NCBI GenBank assembly: GCA_019428955.1
Contig: JAHYJF010000021.1
Location: 1 to 22,814, forward strand
DNA: 22,814 nucleotides
Reading direction: 5' to 3'
Source of the DNA: Burkholderiaceae bacterium
GTDB lineage: Bacteria; Pseudomonadota; Gammaproteobacteria; Burkholderiales; Burkholderiaceae_E
Each line of letters begins with the position of its first letter. Positions within the stretch are counted from its first letter, which is position 1. The notes beneath the pieces are model-generated. The model searched no databases, was not told where the DNA came from, and was given only the letters and a program-made list of their open reading frames with translations. A program made the translations under genes and the position numbers. This document shows positions 16,339 through 22,814 of the stretch, in pieces.

Positions 16339-17125
16339 CGCTGGCGACGAGCTGCCGATTCTGCAACTGAACAATGTCGAATCCTCCTACGGACCGGTAA
16401 AGGCGATCCGTGGCGTCTCGCTTTCTGTCCGACAGGGCAGCATTGTCACGGTGCTCGGTTCCAATGGCGCCGGCAAGTCGACCATCCTCAAGACGATCTC
16501 GGGCATCATCGATCCGCAGAAGGGGACCGTGTTGTTCCGCGGTCAGCCGATCCAGCGACAGGATCCGGCACGCATCGTGCGCCAGGGTATCGTGCAGGTG
16601 CCCGAGGGTCGGGAAATCTTTCCCCTGCTGACGGTGAGTGAAAACCTGCTGATGGGGGCGTATACGCGTCCGGCTGCAGACAAGACTGCCGTAGAGCAGG
16701 ATCTGCAGATGGTGTTCGGCTACTTTCCGATGTTGCGCGAGCGAATTCGGCAGCCGGCCGGACAGCTCTCGGGCGGAGAACAGCAGATGTTGGCGATCAG
16801 CCGCGCATTGCTTGCACGCCCAGCCGTTATGCTGCTTGACGAGCCCAGTCTGGGCCTGTCGCCCAAACTGACCAAGGCCATCTTCGAGATCATCGTCCGC
16901 GTCAACCGGGAGCAGGGCGTGACTCTGCTGGTGGTCGAACAGAATGCCATGGTGGCACTCAAGTACGCCGACTACGGCTACGTGCTTGAGGTCGGACGCA
17001 TCGTCATGGAAGACACTTGCGCAGCTCTGCGCCAGAAGGATGACGTCAAGGAGTTCTACCTCGGCATGAAGGACAGCGGCGTGCGCGGAACGCGCCGTTG
17101 GAAGAAGAAGAAGAACTGGCGCTAG
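16331..17125 (+). CDS. livF: Branched-chain amino acid-type ABC transporter ATPase, LivF
   Basis: A 264-residue partner ATPase. Walker A is GSNGAGKS (43-50), the signature is a canonical LSGGEQ (146-151), Walker B is VMLLDEPS (166-173) with E171. VPEGREIFPLLTV (90-102) is a LivF hallmark. After the usual family end (EFYLG, 241-245) the chain continues with a strongly basic tail rich in Arg, Lys and Trp (252-264) that a standard LivF lacks. ATG at 16331 overlaps LivG by eight bases, with GGAGG (16321-16325) five bases before it. The stop at 17125 is two bases before the synthetase ATG. Confidence 0.94.
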   Translation: MTDAGDELPILQLNNVESSYGPVKAIRGVSLSVRQGSIVTVLGSNGAGKSTILKTISGIIDPQKGTVLFRGQPIQRQDPARIVRQGIVQVPEGREIFPLLTVSENLLMGAYTRPAADKTAVEQDLQMVFGYFPMLRERIRQPAGQLSGGEQQMLAISRALLARPAVMLLDEPSLGLSPKLTKAIFEIIVRVNREQGVTLLVVEQNAMVALKYADYGYVLEVGRIVMEDTCAALRQKDDVKEFYLGMKDSGVRGTRRWKKKKNWR

Positions 17126-17127
17126 TC

Positions 17128-18999
17128 ATGTGGAACTCGGACAGTAAGCGTTTCAGCGCATCGAACCAGATCGTCGTGGCCGGAGAAACCGTCTCGCGCC
17201 TGTTCTGGAACGCCGTGCAGCAGCGCGGCGATCGCGTCTTCATGCGGCAGAAGTCCTACGGCCTGTGGCAAAGCGTCACCTGGCGCGAACTCGGCGAGAT
17301 CGTGCGGGAAATCGGCATGGGCCTGATCGAGTTGGGCTTCGAGGCGGGAGAGCGGGCCTCCATTCTTGGCAACACCGCGCAGGAATGGTTGTTCTCCGAC
17401 CTGGCGGTGTTGTGCGCCGGCGGCGTCAGTTCCGGGATCTATCCGACCGACGCCACCCCCCAGGTTGAGTACCTGATGCAGGACTCGGATTCGGTCTACC
17501 TGTTTGTCGAAGACGAGGAGCAACTCGACAAGGCGCTCGAAGTCCGCGAGCGCCTGCCTGGCCTGCGCCGGATCATCGTCTGGGAGATGGAGGGATTGCG
17601 CGATCTCGACGATCCGCAGATCATCAGTCTGGCGCGCCTGCGCGCGATGGGGCGCGAACGGCTCGACCGACTCGGTGACGCTACTGCCAACGAGCAGTGG
17701 CAGGCACGCATCGATGCGCGCCTGCCCGAGGACCTCGCGATCCTGATCTACACCTCAGGGACCACGGGCCGACCCAAGGGCGCGATGCTCTCCCACCACA
17801 ATGTCGTCTACACCCTGCGGGGCTACAACACTCTGATCGCGCAGGACGAGAGCGACGAGCGGATGTGCTTCCTGCCGCTGTGTCACGTCGCCGAACGATT
17901 GGGTGGTGCCTACTTCGCGATGTATACCGGCACCAAGCTGAACTTTGTCGAGAATCCCGAAACCATCCCCGAGAACGTGCGCGAAATCGCGCCGACCGTG
18001 TTCCTGGCCGTGCCGCGGATCTGGGAGAAGTTCTATTCGGGCGTGACGATCGCTTTGTCCGAAGCCACGGCACTCGAAAAGCTTGCCTATCGGGGCGCGA
18101 TCGGGATCGGCATGCACCTGGTGCACCGCTACGAGGCTGGGCTGGCGATCGGTTTCGGCTGGCGCGCACTGCACCGGCTGGCGCGTTGGCTGGTGCTCGA
18201 CAACGTGCGCAAGCTGATCGGCATCAACCGATGTCGTTACCTGGTGACCGGCGCGGCACCGATCTCGCCCGACCTGGTGCGTTGGTACATGGCGCTGGGT
18301 GTGCCGATGCTCGAGGTGTGGGGACAGACGGAAGGGGGTGGCGCGTCGACCGGCATGCCGATCGCGCGCATCAAGGCCGGCATGATCGGCACGGCCACGA
18401 GCTACAACGAGGTCAAGCTCTCGGATCGGGGTGAACTGCTGGTGCGCGGCGAGAACGTCTTCATGGGCTACCTCAATCAGCCTGAGAAGACCGCGGAGAC
18501 CATCGACTCCGACGGCTGGCTGCACACCGGCGACCTCGGCACCGTGGATGCCGACGGCTACTATAAGATCTCCGACCGGCTCAAGGACATCATCATCACC
18601 TCGGGTGGCAAGAACATCACGCCCTCGGAAATCGAAAATCAGCTCAAGTTCTCGCCCTATATCACCGACGCGGTCGTGATCGGCGACCGGCGCCCGTACC
18701 TGGTGTGCCTGATCATGATCGATCAGGAGAACGTCGAGAAATACGCCCAGGATAACGACATCCCGTTCTCCAGTTACGTCAGCCTGTGTCGCGCGCCGGC
18801 CATCCAGAAATTGGTGGCCGACGAACTGGCGCTGGTCAACCAACAGTTCGCGCGCGTCGAACAGGTCAAGAAGTTTCGCCTGATCGAGAAGAAACTCAGC
18901 GCTGAGGACGAAGAACTCACCCCGACCATGAAATTGAAGCGCAAACTCGTGCACGAGAAGTACGCGGAAATGATCGATGAAATGTACCGGGAGCCATAG
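17128..18999 (+). CDS. Long-chain acyl-CoA synthetase (AMP-dependent ligase)
   Basis: A 623-residue adenylate-forming enzyme that activates a carboxylic acid with ATP and CoA. YTSGTTGRPKG (208-218) is the phosphate-binding loop, WGQTEGGG (398-405) the adenine-binding motif, GWLHTGDLG (463-471) holds the ribose-binding aspartate, RLKDIIITSGGKNITPSEIE (484-503) the hinge, and TPTMKLKRK (598-606) carries the C-terminal catalytic lysine. The length fits the long-chain/bubblegum-type group rather than short aryl-CoA ligases. I chose ATG 17128, two bases past the LivF stop; a TTG at 17098 would overlap LivF and add ten mostly acidic residues. No strong ribosome site precedes the ATG, so coupling to LivF translation is likely. 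Placement inside the transporter operon suggests it activates the imported substrate. Confidence 0.93.
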   Translation: MWNSDSKRFSASNQIVVAGETVSRLFWNAVQQRGDRVFMRQKSYGLWQSVTWRELGEIVREIGMGLIELGFEAGERASILGNTAQEWLFSDLAVLCAGGVSSGIYPTDATPQVEYLMQDSDSVYLFVEDEEQLDKALEVRERLPGLRRIIVWEMEGLRDLDDPQIISLARLRAMGRERLDRLGDATANEQWQARIDARLPEDLAILIYTSGTTGRPKGAMLSHHNVVYTLRGYNTLIAQDESDERMCFLPLCHVAERLGGAYFAMYTGTKLNFVENPETIPENVREIAPTVFLAVPRIWEKFYSGVTIALSEATALEKLAYRGAIGIGMHLVHRYEAGLAIGFGWRALHRLARWLVLDNVRKLIGINRCRYLVTGAAPISPDLVRWYMALGVPMLEVWGQTEGGGASTGMPIARIKAGMIGTATSYNEVKLSDRGELLVRGENVFMGYLNQPEKTAETIDSDGWLHTGDLGTVDADGYYKISDRLKDIIITSGGKNITPSEIENQLKFSPYITDAVVIGDRRPYLVCLIMIDQENVEKYAQDNDIPFSSYVSLCRAPAIQKLVADELALVNQQFARVEQVKKFRLIEKKLSAEDEELTPTMKLKRKLVHEKYAEMIDEMYREP

Positions 19000-19007
19000 G
19001 GGAAGCG

Positions 19008-19793
19008 ATGGCACAGCAGCCGCAGTTTGAAAGCTTGCGAGTGACGGCAGAGGGAACGCTTGGTCGCCTGAGCTTGAATCGGCCCGAGAAGCTCAACGCC
19101 TTGAGCCCGTCGCTGATGCAGGAGCTCGTGCAGGCGGCGCGCTGGTTCGATCGCCAGGACGACGTGCGGGTCGTGCTCGTTTCTGGTGCTGGGCGCGCGT
19201 TCTGCGCCGGTTTCGACCTGAATGCGTTCGGTGGCATGGACCGCACCCCGCCCAGCCGCGAGGACGCCGACCTGGGGCGGGTTATGACCGAGCAGCTCAC
19301 CAATATGCGGGCGTTGACGCTGGCCGCCATCCAGGGGCGCTGCGTCGGCGGGGGGGTTGTGATCGCGGCTGCGTGCGACCTGCGCCTCGCCGCTGAGGAC
19401 GCGCTGTTTTCGATCCCTGAAATCGACATGGGCATTCCGCTGGCCTGGGGCGGCATTCCGCGGCTGGTGCGGGAAATCGGCCCCGCGATGACGCGGGAAC
19501 TGGTGATCGACTGTCGTGAATTCTCGGCGGCCGAGGCGCAAGCCCTGGGATTCTTGAATCGCTGTGTCCCGGCCGGGCAGCTGGCCGAGGCGGCGGAGGC
19601 GTGGGCGAAAGGGCTTGCAGCCAAGGCGGGGCGGTTGCTGGCGGTGACCAAGCGCGCGGTGAATGAGGCCGCCGAACAGTTGGTCTCCAGCGCGGGGGCA
19701 GTTGCCGACGCCGACCAACTGTTGGCCGCGCTCGGGGATCCGGAATGCCAGGAAATGTCGCGCGCTTATCTGGCCCGGCGGGGCAAGCCGTGA
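19008..19793 (+). CDS. Crotonase family protein (enoyl-CoA hydratase/isomerase-like), one catalytic Glu missing
   Basis: A 261-residue crotonase-fold protein. FCAGFDL (65-71) and CVGGGVV (112-118) are the oxyanion-hole segments. The first hydratase glutamate is replaced by V118, while the second is kept as E138 in IPEIDMGI. This arrangement points away from a standard hydratase and towards an isomerase, lyase or hydrolase of the superfamily; the reaction cannot be named. ATG at 19008 follows the synthetase stop by eight bases, with GGGGAA just before it. It is separated from the binding-protein gene by 80 bases containing a possible promoter. Confidence 0.88.
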   Translation: MAQQPQFESLRVTAEGTLGRLSLNRPEKLNALSPSLMQELVQAARWFDRQDDVRVVLVSGAGRAFCAGFDLNAFGGMDRTPPSREDADLGRVMTEQLTNMRALTLAAIQGRCVGGGVVIAAACDLRLAAEDALFSIPEIDMGIPLAWGGIPRLVREIGPAMTRELVIDCREFSAAEAQALGFLNRCVPAGQLAEAAEAWAKGLAAKAGRLLAVTKRAVNEAAEQLVSSAGAVADADQLLAALGDPECQEMSRAYLARRGKP

Positions 19794-19800
19794 GGATCGA

Positions 19801-19829
19801 TTGACGGGCGGGCGAAACCTAGCAATGAT
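19801..19829 (+). promoter_or_regulatory. Candidate promoter of the binding-protein gene
   Basis: TTGACG (19801-19806) and AATGAT (19824-19829, four of six) are 17 bases apart. A separate promoter would allow the binding protein to be made in excess over the membrane complex, as is common for ABC importers. The -10 box is weak. Confidence 0.35.
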
Positions 19830-19861
19830 GCTGTTCTGATGGACAGCATTCACCAACCAAC

Positions 19862-19868
19862 GGAGGAG
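19862..19868 (+). promoter_or_regulatory. Strong ribosome binding site of the binding-protein gene
   Basis: GGAGGAG lies five bases before ATG 19874. It is among the best Shine-Dalgarno matches in the window, consistent with high expression of a periplasmic binding protein. Confidence 0.7.
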
Positions 19869-19873
19869 ATACG

Positions 19874-21040
19874 ATGGGCGAGCACAAACTGAAGTGGATC
19901 GGAGCGGCTGCCGCGATATGCGTCAGCGTCGCTGCGAATGCCGGGCAGGGTGTGACCAAGACGGAGATTGTGGTCGGCTCGTTGCAGGATCTCTCCGGAC
20001 CGGCGGTGGGCATGGGCAAGCCGCTCAACTTTGGACTGCAAATGCGGGCCGATGAGATCAACGCCGCCGGTGGCATCCATGGCCGCAAGATCAAACTGGT
20101 GGTCGAGGACAGCGGCTACAACCCCCAGAAGGCACTTTTGGCCGCCCAGAAGCTGGTCCAGCAGGACAAGATCTTTGCCATGGTGGGTTCGCTCGGCACC
20201 GCGGTGAATATGGCGAGCTTCCAGCCGCTGTTCGAGAAGAACGTGCCAAACCTGTTCCCGCTCACGGCCGCGCGTGAAATGTACGAGCCGCTGAGCAAAC
20301 TCAAGTTCTCATTCGCTGCTCCCTACTACGACCAGATGCGCACCGGCGTGAAGTGGATGGCCAAGGAGCGCGGCGCTAAGAAGTTCTGCACCATCTATCA
20401 GGACGATGAGTTTGGCCTGGAAGTGTTTCGCGGTGCCGAGCATGGCCTGAAGGACATGGGCAAGGAATTTGCCGAGAAGACCACCTTCAAGCGTGGTGCG
20501 ACCGATTTTTCGGCGCAGGTTGCGAAAATGAAGAGTGCCGACTGCGATATCGTAGTGCTCGGCACGATCATTCGCGAGACCATCGGCACGGTTGCCACAG
20601 CTCGTAAGATGGGTTGGGATCCGATTTTCCTCGGCTCGTCAGCCGCCTACCTCGATCTCATCCACAAGCTCGGCGGCAAGGCTATGGATGGACTCTACGC
20701 GACCTTCCAGACCGGCGTGCCTTACATGGATGATCCGTCCAAGAATGTGCGCGACTGGGGCGCCAGCTACAAGGCCAAATTCAATGACGATCCGGGCATG
20801 TTTGCGGCCTACGCCTACGTGGCGATGGACATGTTCGCTCGTGCCGCGGAGAAAGCCGGTCCGAACCTGACGACCGAGAGTCTGGCCAACGCCTTTGAGA
20901 CCATAAGCTTTCCGCACGACATGTTTGGCAGCCCCAACTTCAAGTTCTCCAAGACCGACCACTTGGGCAACAAGCGCTCGCGCATGGGCCAGATCCAGAA
21001 TGGCAAATGGGTAGCGATCACCGACTACCTGGCAGACTAA
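19874..21040 (+). CDS. livK: ABC transporter substrate-binding protein, LivK-like
   Basis: A 388-residue periplasmic binding protein of the type I (leucine/amide) fold. Residues 1-23 are a signal peptide with a positive N-terminus, a hydrophobic core (9-21) and a likely cut after ANA (21-23); there is no lipobox cysteine. The mature chain starts with the usual EIVVGSLQDLSGPAVGMG (31-48). EINAAGGIHGRKIKLVVEDS (61-80) and VGSLGTAVN (104-112) are family motifs near the ligand pocket, and YQDDEFG (175-181) begins the second lobe. It is the last gene of the importer operon, followed by a strong terminator. Ligand identity cannot be read; context with an acyl-CoA synthetase suggests a carboxylate. 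Confidence 0.94.
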   Translation: MGEHKLKWIGAAAAICVSVAANAGQGVTKTEIVVGSLQDLSGPAVGMGKPLNFGLQMRADEINAAGGIHGRKIKLVVEDSGYNPQKALLAAQKLVQQDKIFAMVGSLGTAVNMASFQPLFEKNVPNLFPLTAAREMYEPLSKLKFSFAAPYYDQMRTGVKWMAKERGAKKFCTIYQDDEFGLEVFRGAEHGLKDMGKEFAEKTTFKRGATDFSAQVAKMKSADCDIVVLGTIIRETIGTVATARKMGWDPIFLGSSAAYLDLIHKLGGKAMDGLYATFQTGVPYMDDPSKNVRDWGASYKAKFNDDPGMFAAYAYVAMDMFARAAEKAGPNLTTESLANAFETISFPHDMFGSPNFKFSKTDHLGNKRSRMGQIQNGKWVAITDYLAD

Positions 21041-21111
21041 GCTGCGGGTTCCGGACTGCCGGAACCAGGTCACGTTGGGCGACCACGCGCAAGTGTAGTC
21101 GCCAGCATTGA

Positions 21112-21139
21112 AAAAGGGCGCCCGAAAGGGCGCCCTTTT
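21112..21139. terminator. Bidirectional intrinsic terminator
   Basis: A perfect 12-base stem, AAAAGGGCGCCC (21112-21123) with GGGCGCCCTTTT (21128-21139), closes on a GAAA tetraloop. The T-run serves the binding-protein transcript on the plus strand, and the A-run on the other side serves the convergent thioesterase transcript. It sits midway between the two stops (21040 and 21156). Confidence 0.9.
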
Positions 21140-21155
21140 CATGGTCCATTCCTCT

Positions 21156-21686
21156 TTAGCTGATCACGTAAGCTGCCGACCCGGTCGCGATGAGTGTGCC
21201 GCTGTCATTTTCGAGTGCCATCTGGGTTGAACCGATGCGCCCGCCCAGTCGGGTGACGCGGGCGCTGGCGCTGAAGTGCTGGCCGTTGCCGGGCCGCAGG
21301 TAGTCGACCCGCAGGTCGATCGTGCCCATGCGCGAGAAGCGATGCATCACCTGTTCGGTGGTCTCGTCTTTGTGTTTCTCGGCGATAGCGCACATTAGCG
21401 TGAAGCCCCCCATGACGTCGAGTACGGCCGAGATCACGCCGCCGTGCAGTCGCTCATAGAGATAGTGGCCGACGAATTCGGGCCGCATGTCGAAACGAAT
21501 CTGCGGTGCGCTCGGTTCGACCGACACTACCTGCACGCCGAGTGTCTGGTTAAAGGCGATGGTTCGTTCCCACAATTCGCGCAATGCGTGCTCGAGCCGT
21601 TTCTGCTCCTCGGCCGAACGCGGTAATCGGGGTGTATGCGCCACGGCGCTCACTGGTTCAGTCACGGTGCTGGTTTTGTTCTTCAT
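21156..21686 (-). CDS. PaaI-like hotdog-fold thioesterase
   Basis: A 176-residue protein with a single hotdog domain (about 45-176). HGGVISAVLDVMGG (81-94) is the PaaI-type signature, with the long helix bearing HGG and the acidic D90 near the active site. TIDLRVDYLRPG (122-133) is the following conserved strand. It should hydrolyse an acyl-CoA or aryl-CoA thioester, releasing CoA. Residues 1-30 are probably disordered. ATG at 21686 overlaps the stop of the upstream crotonase by one base (TGATG), and AAGGGA lies just before it, indicating tight coupling. It ends at the bidirectional terminator. Confidence 0.88.
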   Translation of the reverse strand: MKNKTSTVTEPVSAVAHTPRLPRSAEEQKRLEHALRELWERTIAFNQTLGVQVVSVEPSAPQIRFDMRPEFVGHYLYERLHGGVISAVLDVMGGFTLMCAIAEKHKDETTEQVMHRFSRMGTIDLRVDYLRPGNGQHFSASARVTRLGGRIGSTQMALENDSGTLIATGSAAYVIS

Positions 21687-22468
21687 CAGCGTCCCTTGAA
21701 AACGGGTGCGCGTTTGGCGCGAAATGCCGCGACACCCTCGCGAAAATCAGCGCTCCTGCCGGCTTCGGTCTGGAGCACGGCCTCGATCTCGAGTTGCGTG
21801 GTGAGGTCGTTATCCAGGCTCGCGTTCAATGCCTGTTTGGCCAGCGCGTAGGCGCGGGTCGGTTGCCGGGCGAGTTGTGTGGCGGTGGTCAGCGCGTAGG
21901 GTAGCAGTTCCTCGTCTGGCAGCACTTTCCAGACCAATCCGATGCGCTCGGCTTCCGCTGCCGGGAGCTTTTCGGCCAGAATCGCCAGCGCGCGGGCGCG
22001 CATTTCGCCGACGTAGCGCGGCAGGAAATAGGTGCTGCCCGCATCCGGGATCAAGCCGATCCGCGTGAACGCCTGCAGGAACAGCGCCGAGGCGGCAGCG
22101 AACACCACGTCGCCGGCGAGCGCGATGCTCATGCCGGCGCCAGCTGCCACCCCGTTGACCGCGCTGATTACAGGCTTGGGGCACGCGCGCATCGCCCGGA
22201 TCAGCGGGTGGTAGCGGCGCCGCAGCCGCTCCCCGAGGTCCGGTTCGCCGTTGCCGACATTCCCGGCGTCGAGGTCGGCTCCAGCGCTGAAAGCTCGCCC
22301 GGCGCCCGTGACCACGATGGTCCGCACCGTCTCGTCGTTGGCGGCACGGGTAAACGCATCCTGCAGCTCCATCAACAAGGCTTCGTCGAGCGCATTGAGC
22401 ACCTCGGGGCGATTCAAGGTCAAGGTCGCCACCCGTTGCTCCAGGTGGTAGATAACCGGTTCATTCAT
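21686..22468 (-). CDS. Enoyl-CoA hydratase/isomerase family protein, PaaG-like
   Basis: A 260-residue crotonase. FSAGADL (60-66) and VAAGAGMSIALAGD (107-120) form the oxyanion-hole region; the first hydratase glutamate is missing. LQAFTRIGLIPDAGSTYFLP (131-150) matches the PaaG/PaaB type, in which an aspartate (here D142) rather than paired glutamates acts in double-bond or ring isomerisation. It may be a delta3,delta2-enoyl-CoA isomerase or a PaaG-like isomerase. With the PaaI-like thioesterase directly downstream this resembles part of a phenylacetate-type gene set, but no paaABCDE oxygenase genes are visible. AGGAG and GGG elements precede ATG 22468. Confidence 0.88.
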   Translation of the reverse strand: MNEPVIYHLEQRVATLTLNRPEVLNALDEALLMELQDAFTRAANDETVRTIVVTGAGRAFSAGADLDAGNVGNGEPDLGERLRRRYHPLIRAMRACPKPVISAVNGVAAGAGMSIALAGDVVFAAASALFLQAFTRIGLIPDAGSTYFLPRYVGEMRARALAILAEKLPAAEAERIGLVWKVLPDEELLPYALTTATQLARQPTRAYALAKQALNASLDNDLTTQLEIEAVLQTEAGRSADFREGVAAFRAKRAPVFKGR

Positions 22469-22538
22469 TTCCCTGCTCCTCGTTTGTTTCAGCGCTCAGC
22501 GCTTGGCGCGCGTGCTTCGTGTCGGCGACGGCGAATGC

Positions 22539-22814
22539 TTAGTCTATGCCAAGCTGGCGGGCGGCGAGCTCGTTGAGAACCTCTTCGGCGCCACCCCCGA
22601 TCATCATTACCTTTACGTCGCGGTAGATGCGTTCGATTCGTGAGCCGCGCATGAAGCCGGCACCACCGAGCACCTGGGTTGCGGCATCGGCACAGTGTCG
22701 CATCACCCGCGCGGCGTGATTCTTCGCCAACGCAATCTCGCCGGCCGATACCCGGCCGACGTCGAGCTGGCGGGCGAGCTGTGCGAGCTGGGCAATTACG
22801 GGCAGGACTTCGTC
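22539..22814 (-). CDS. Acyl-CoA dehydrogenase, C-terminal fragment cut by window edge
   Basis: The last 91 residues of an acyl-CoA dehydrogenase; the frame stays open to the window edge and the start lies outside. LGGAGFMRGSRIERIYRDVK is the typical C-terminal flavin-domain segment. It continues into MMIGGGAEEVL, where glycine replaces the catalytic glutamate of medium-chain enzymes, so the base should lie elsewhere as in long-chain, isovaleryl or citronellyl-type enzymes. It is probably the upstream partner of the PaaG-like crotonase, 70 bases apart, in a small acyl-CoA operon. Substrate cannot be judged from this fragment. Confidence 0.88.
   Translation of the reverse strand, partial: DEVLPVIAQLAQLARQLDVGRVSAGEIALAKNHAARVMRHCADAATQVLGGAGFMRGSRIERIYRDVKVMMIGGGAEEVLNELAARQLGID

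Noticed and set aside
17755..19014. Minus-strand frame of 419 codons opposite the acyl-CoA synthetase.
   Set aside because: Histidine/aspartate/arginine-rich shadow translation without domain features; the plus-strand synthetase motifs are intact throughout.
13605..21040. Simple assignment of the importer as a leucine/isoleucine/valine transporter.
   Set aside because: The family match is clear, but the embedded acyl-CoA synthetase and crotonase make an amino-acid substrate unlikely; substrate left open.

Overview
The window reads as a GC-rich proteobacterial chromosome (hand-counted 60-base blocks in the metabolic genes give about 63-68% GC), most likely beta- or gammaproteobacterial. This placement rests on gene content and codon use only; no rRNA, tRNA or other phylogenetic marker is present. 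The window is gene-dense and dominated by acyl-CoA metabolism. I saw no insertion sequence, CRISPR array, integrase or RNA gene.

Layout. (1) 20-4729, minus strand: a cluster read as bifunctional enoyl-CoA hydratase/3-hydroxyacyl-CoA dehydrogenase, then a crotonase, then a NUDIX plus metallo-beta-lactamase-fold fusion. (2) 4822-11037: a signalling block with a six-TM hybrid histidine kinase (minus), a 398-bp AT-richer divergent intergenic region, a FeeM-like N-acyl amino acid synthase (plus), and a 1003-residue 7TM-PAS-GGDEF-EAL protein (plus). The acyltransferase and the membrane half of the GGDEF/EAL protein are clearly lower in GC than the rest. (3) 11055-13511: divergent thiolase (minus) and long-chain-type acyl-CoA dehydrogenase (plus), with overlapping palindromes between them. 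(4) 13605-21040, plus strand: a branched-chain-amino-acid-type ABC importer (two permeases, two ATPases, binding protein) with a long-chain acyl-CoA synthetase and a crotonase inserted before the binding protein. It has a good sigma70-like promoter in front and a perfect 12-bp hairpin terminator behind. (5) 21156-22814, minus strand: an acyl-CoA dehydrogenase (cut by the window edge), a PaaG-like crotonase and a PaaI-like hotdog thioesterase.

How it fits together. The importer would bring in a carboxylic acid rather than an amino acid (inference from the embedded ligase). The synthetase would make the CoA thioester, and the dehydrogenases, crotonases, hydroxyacyl-CoA dehydrogenase and thiolase would degrade it. 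The thioesterase and the NUDIX/MBL fusion could recycle or clear CoA species. The signalling block could sense or produce an acylated molecule from the same acyl pool. That last link is a hypothesis based on adjacency and family assignment only.
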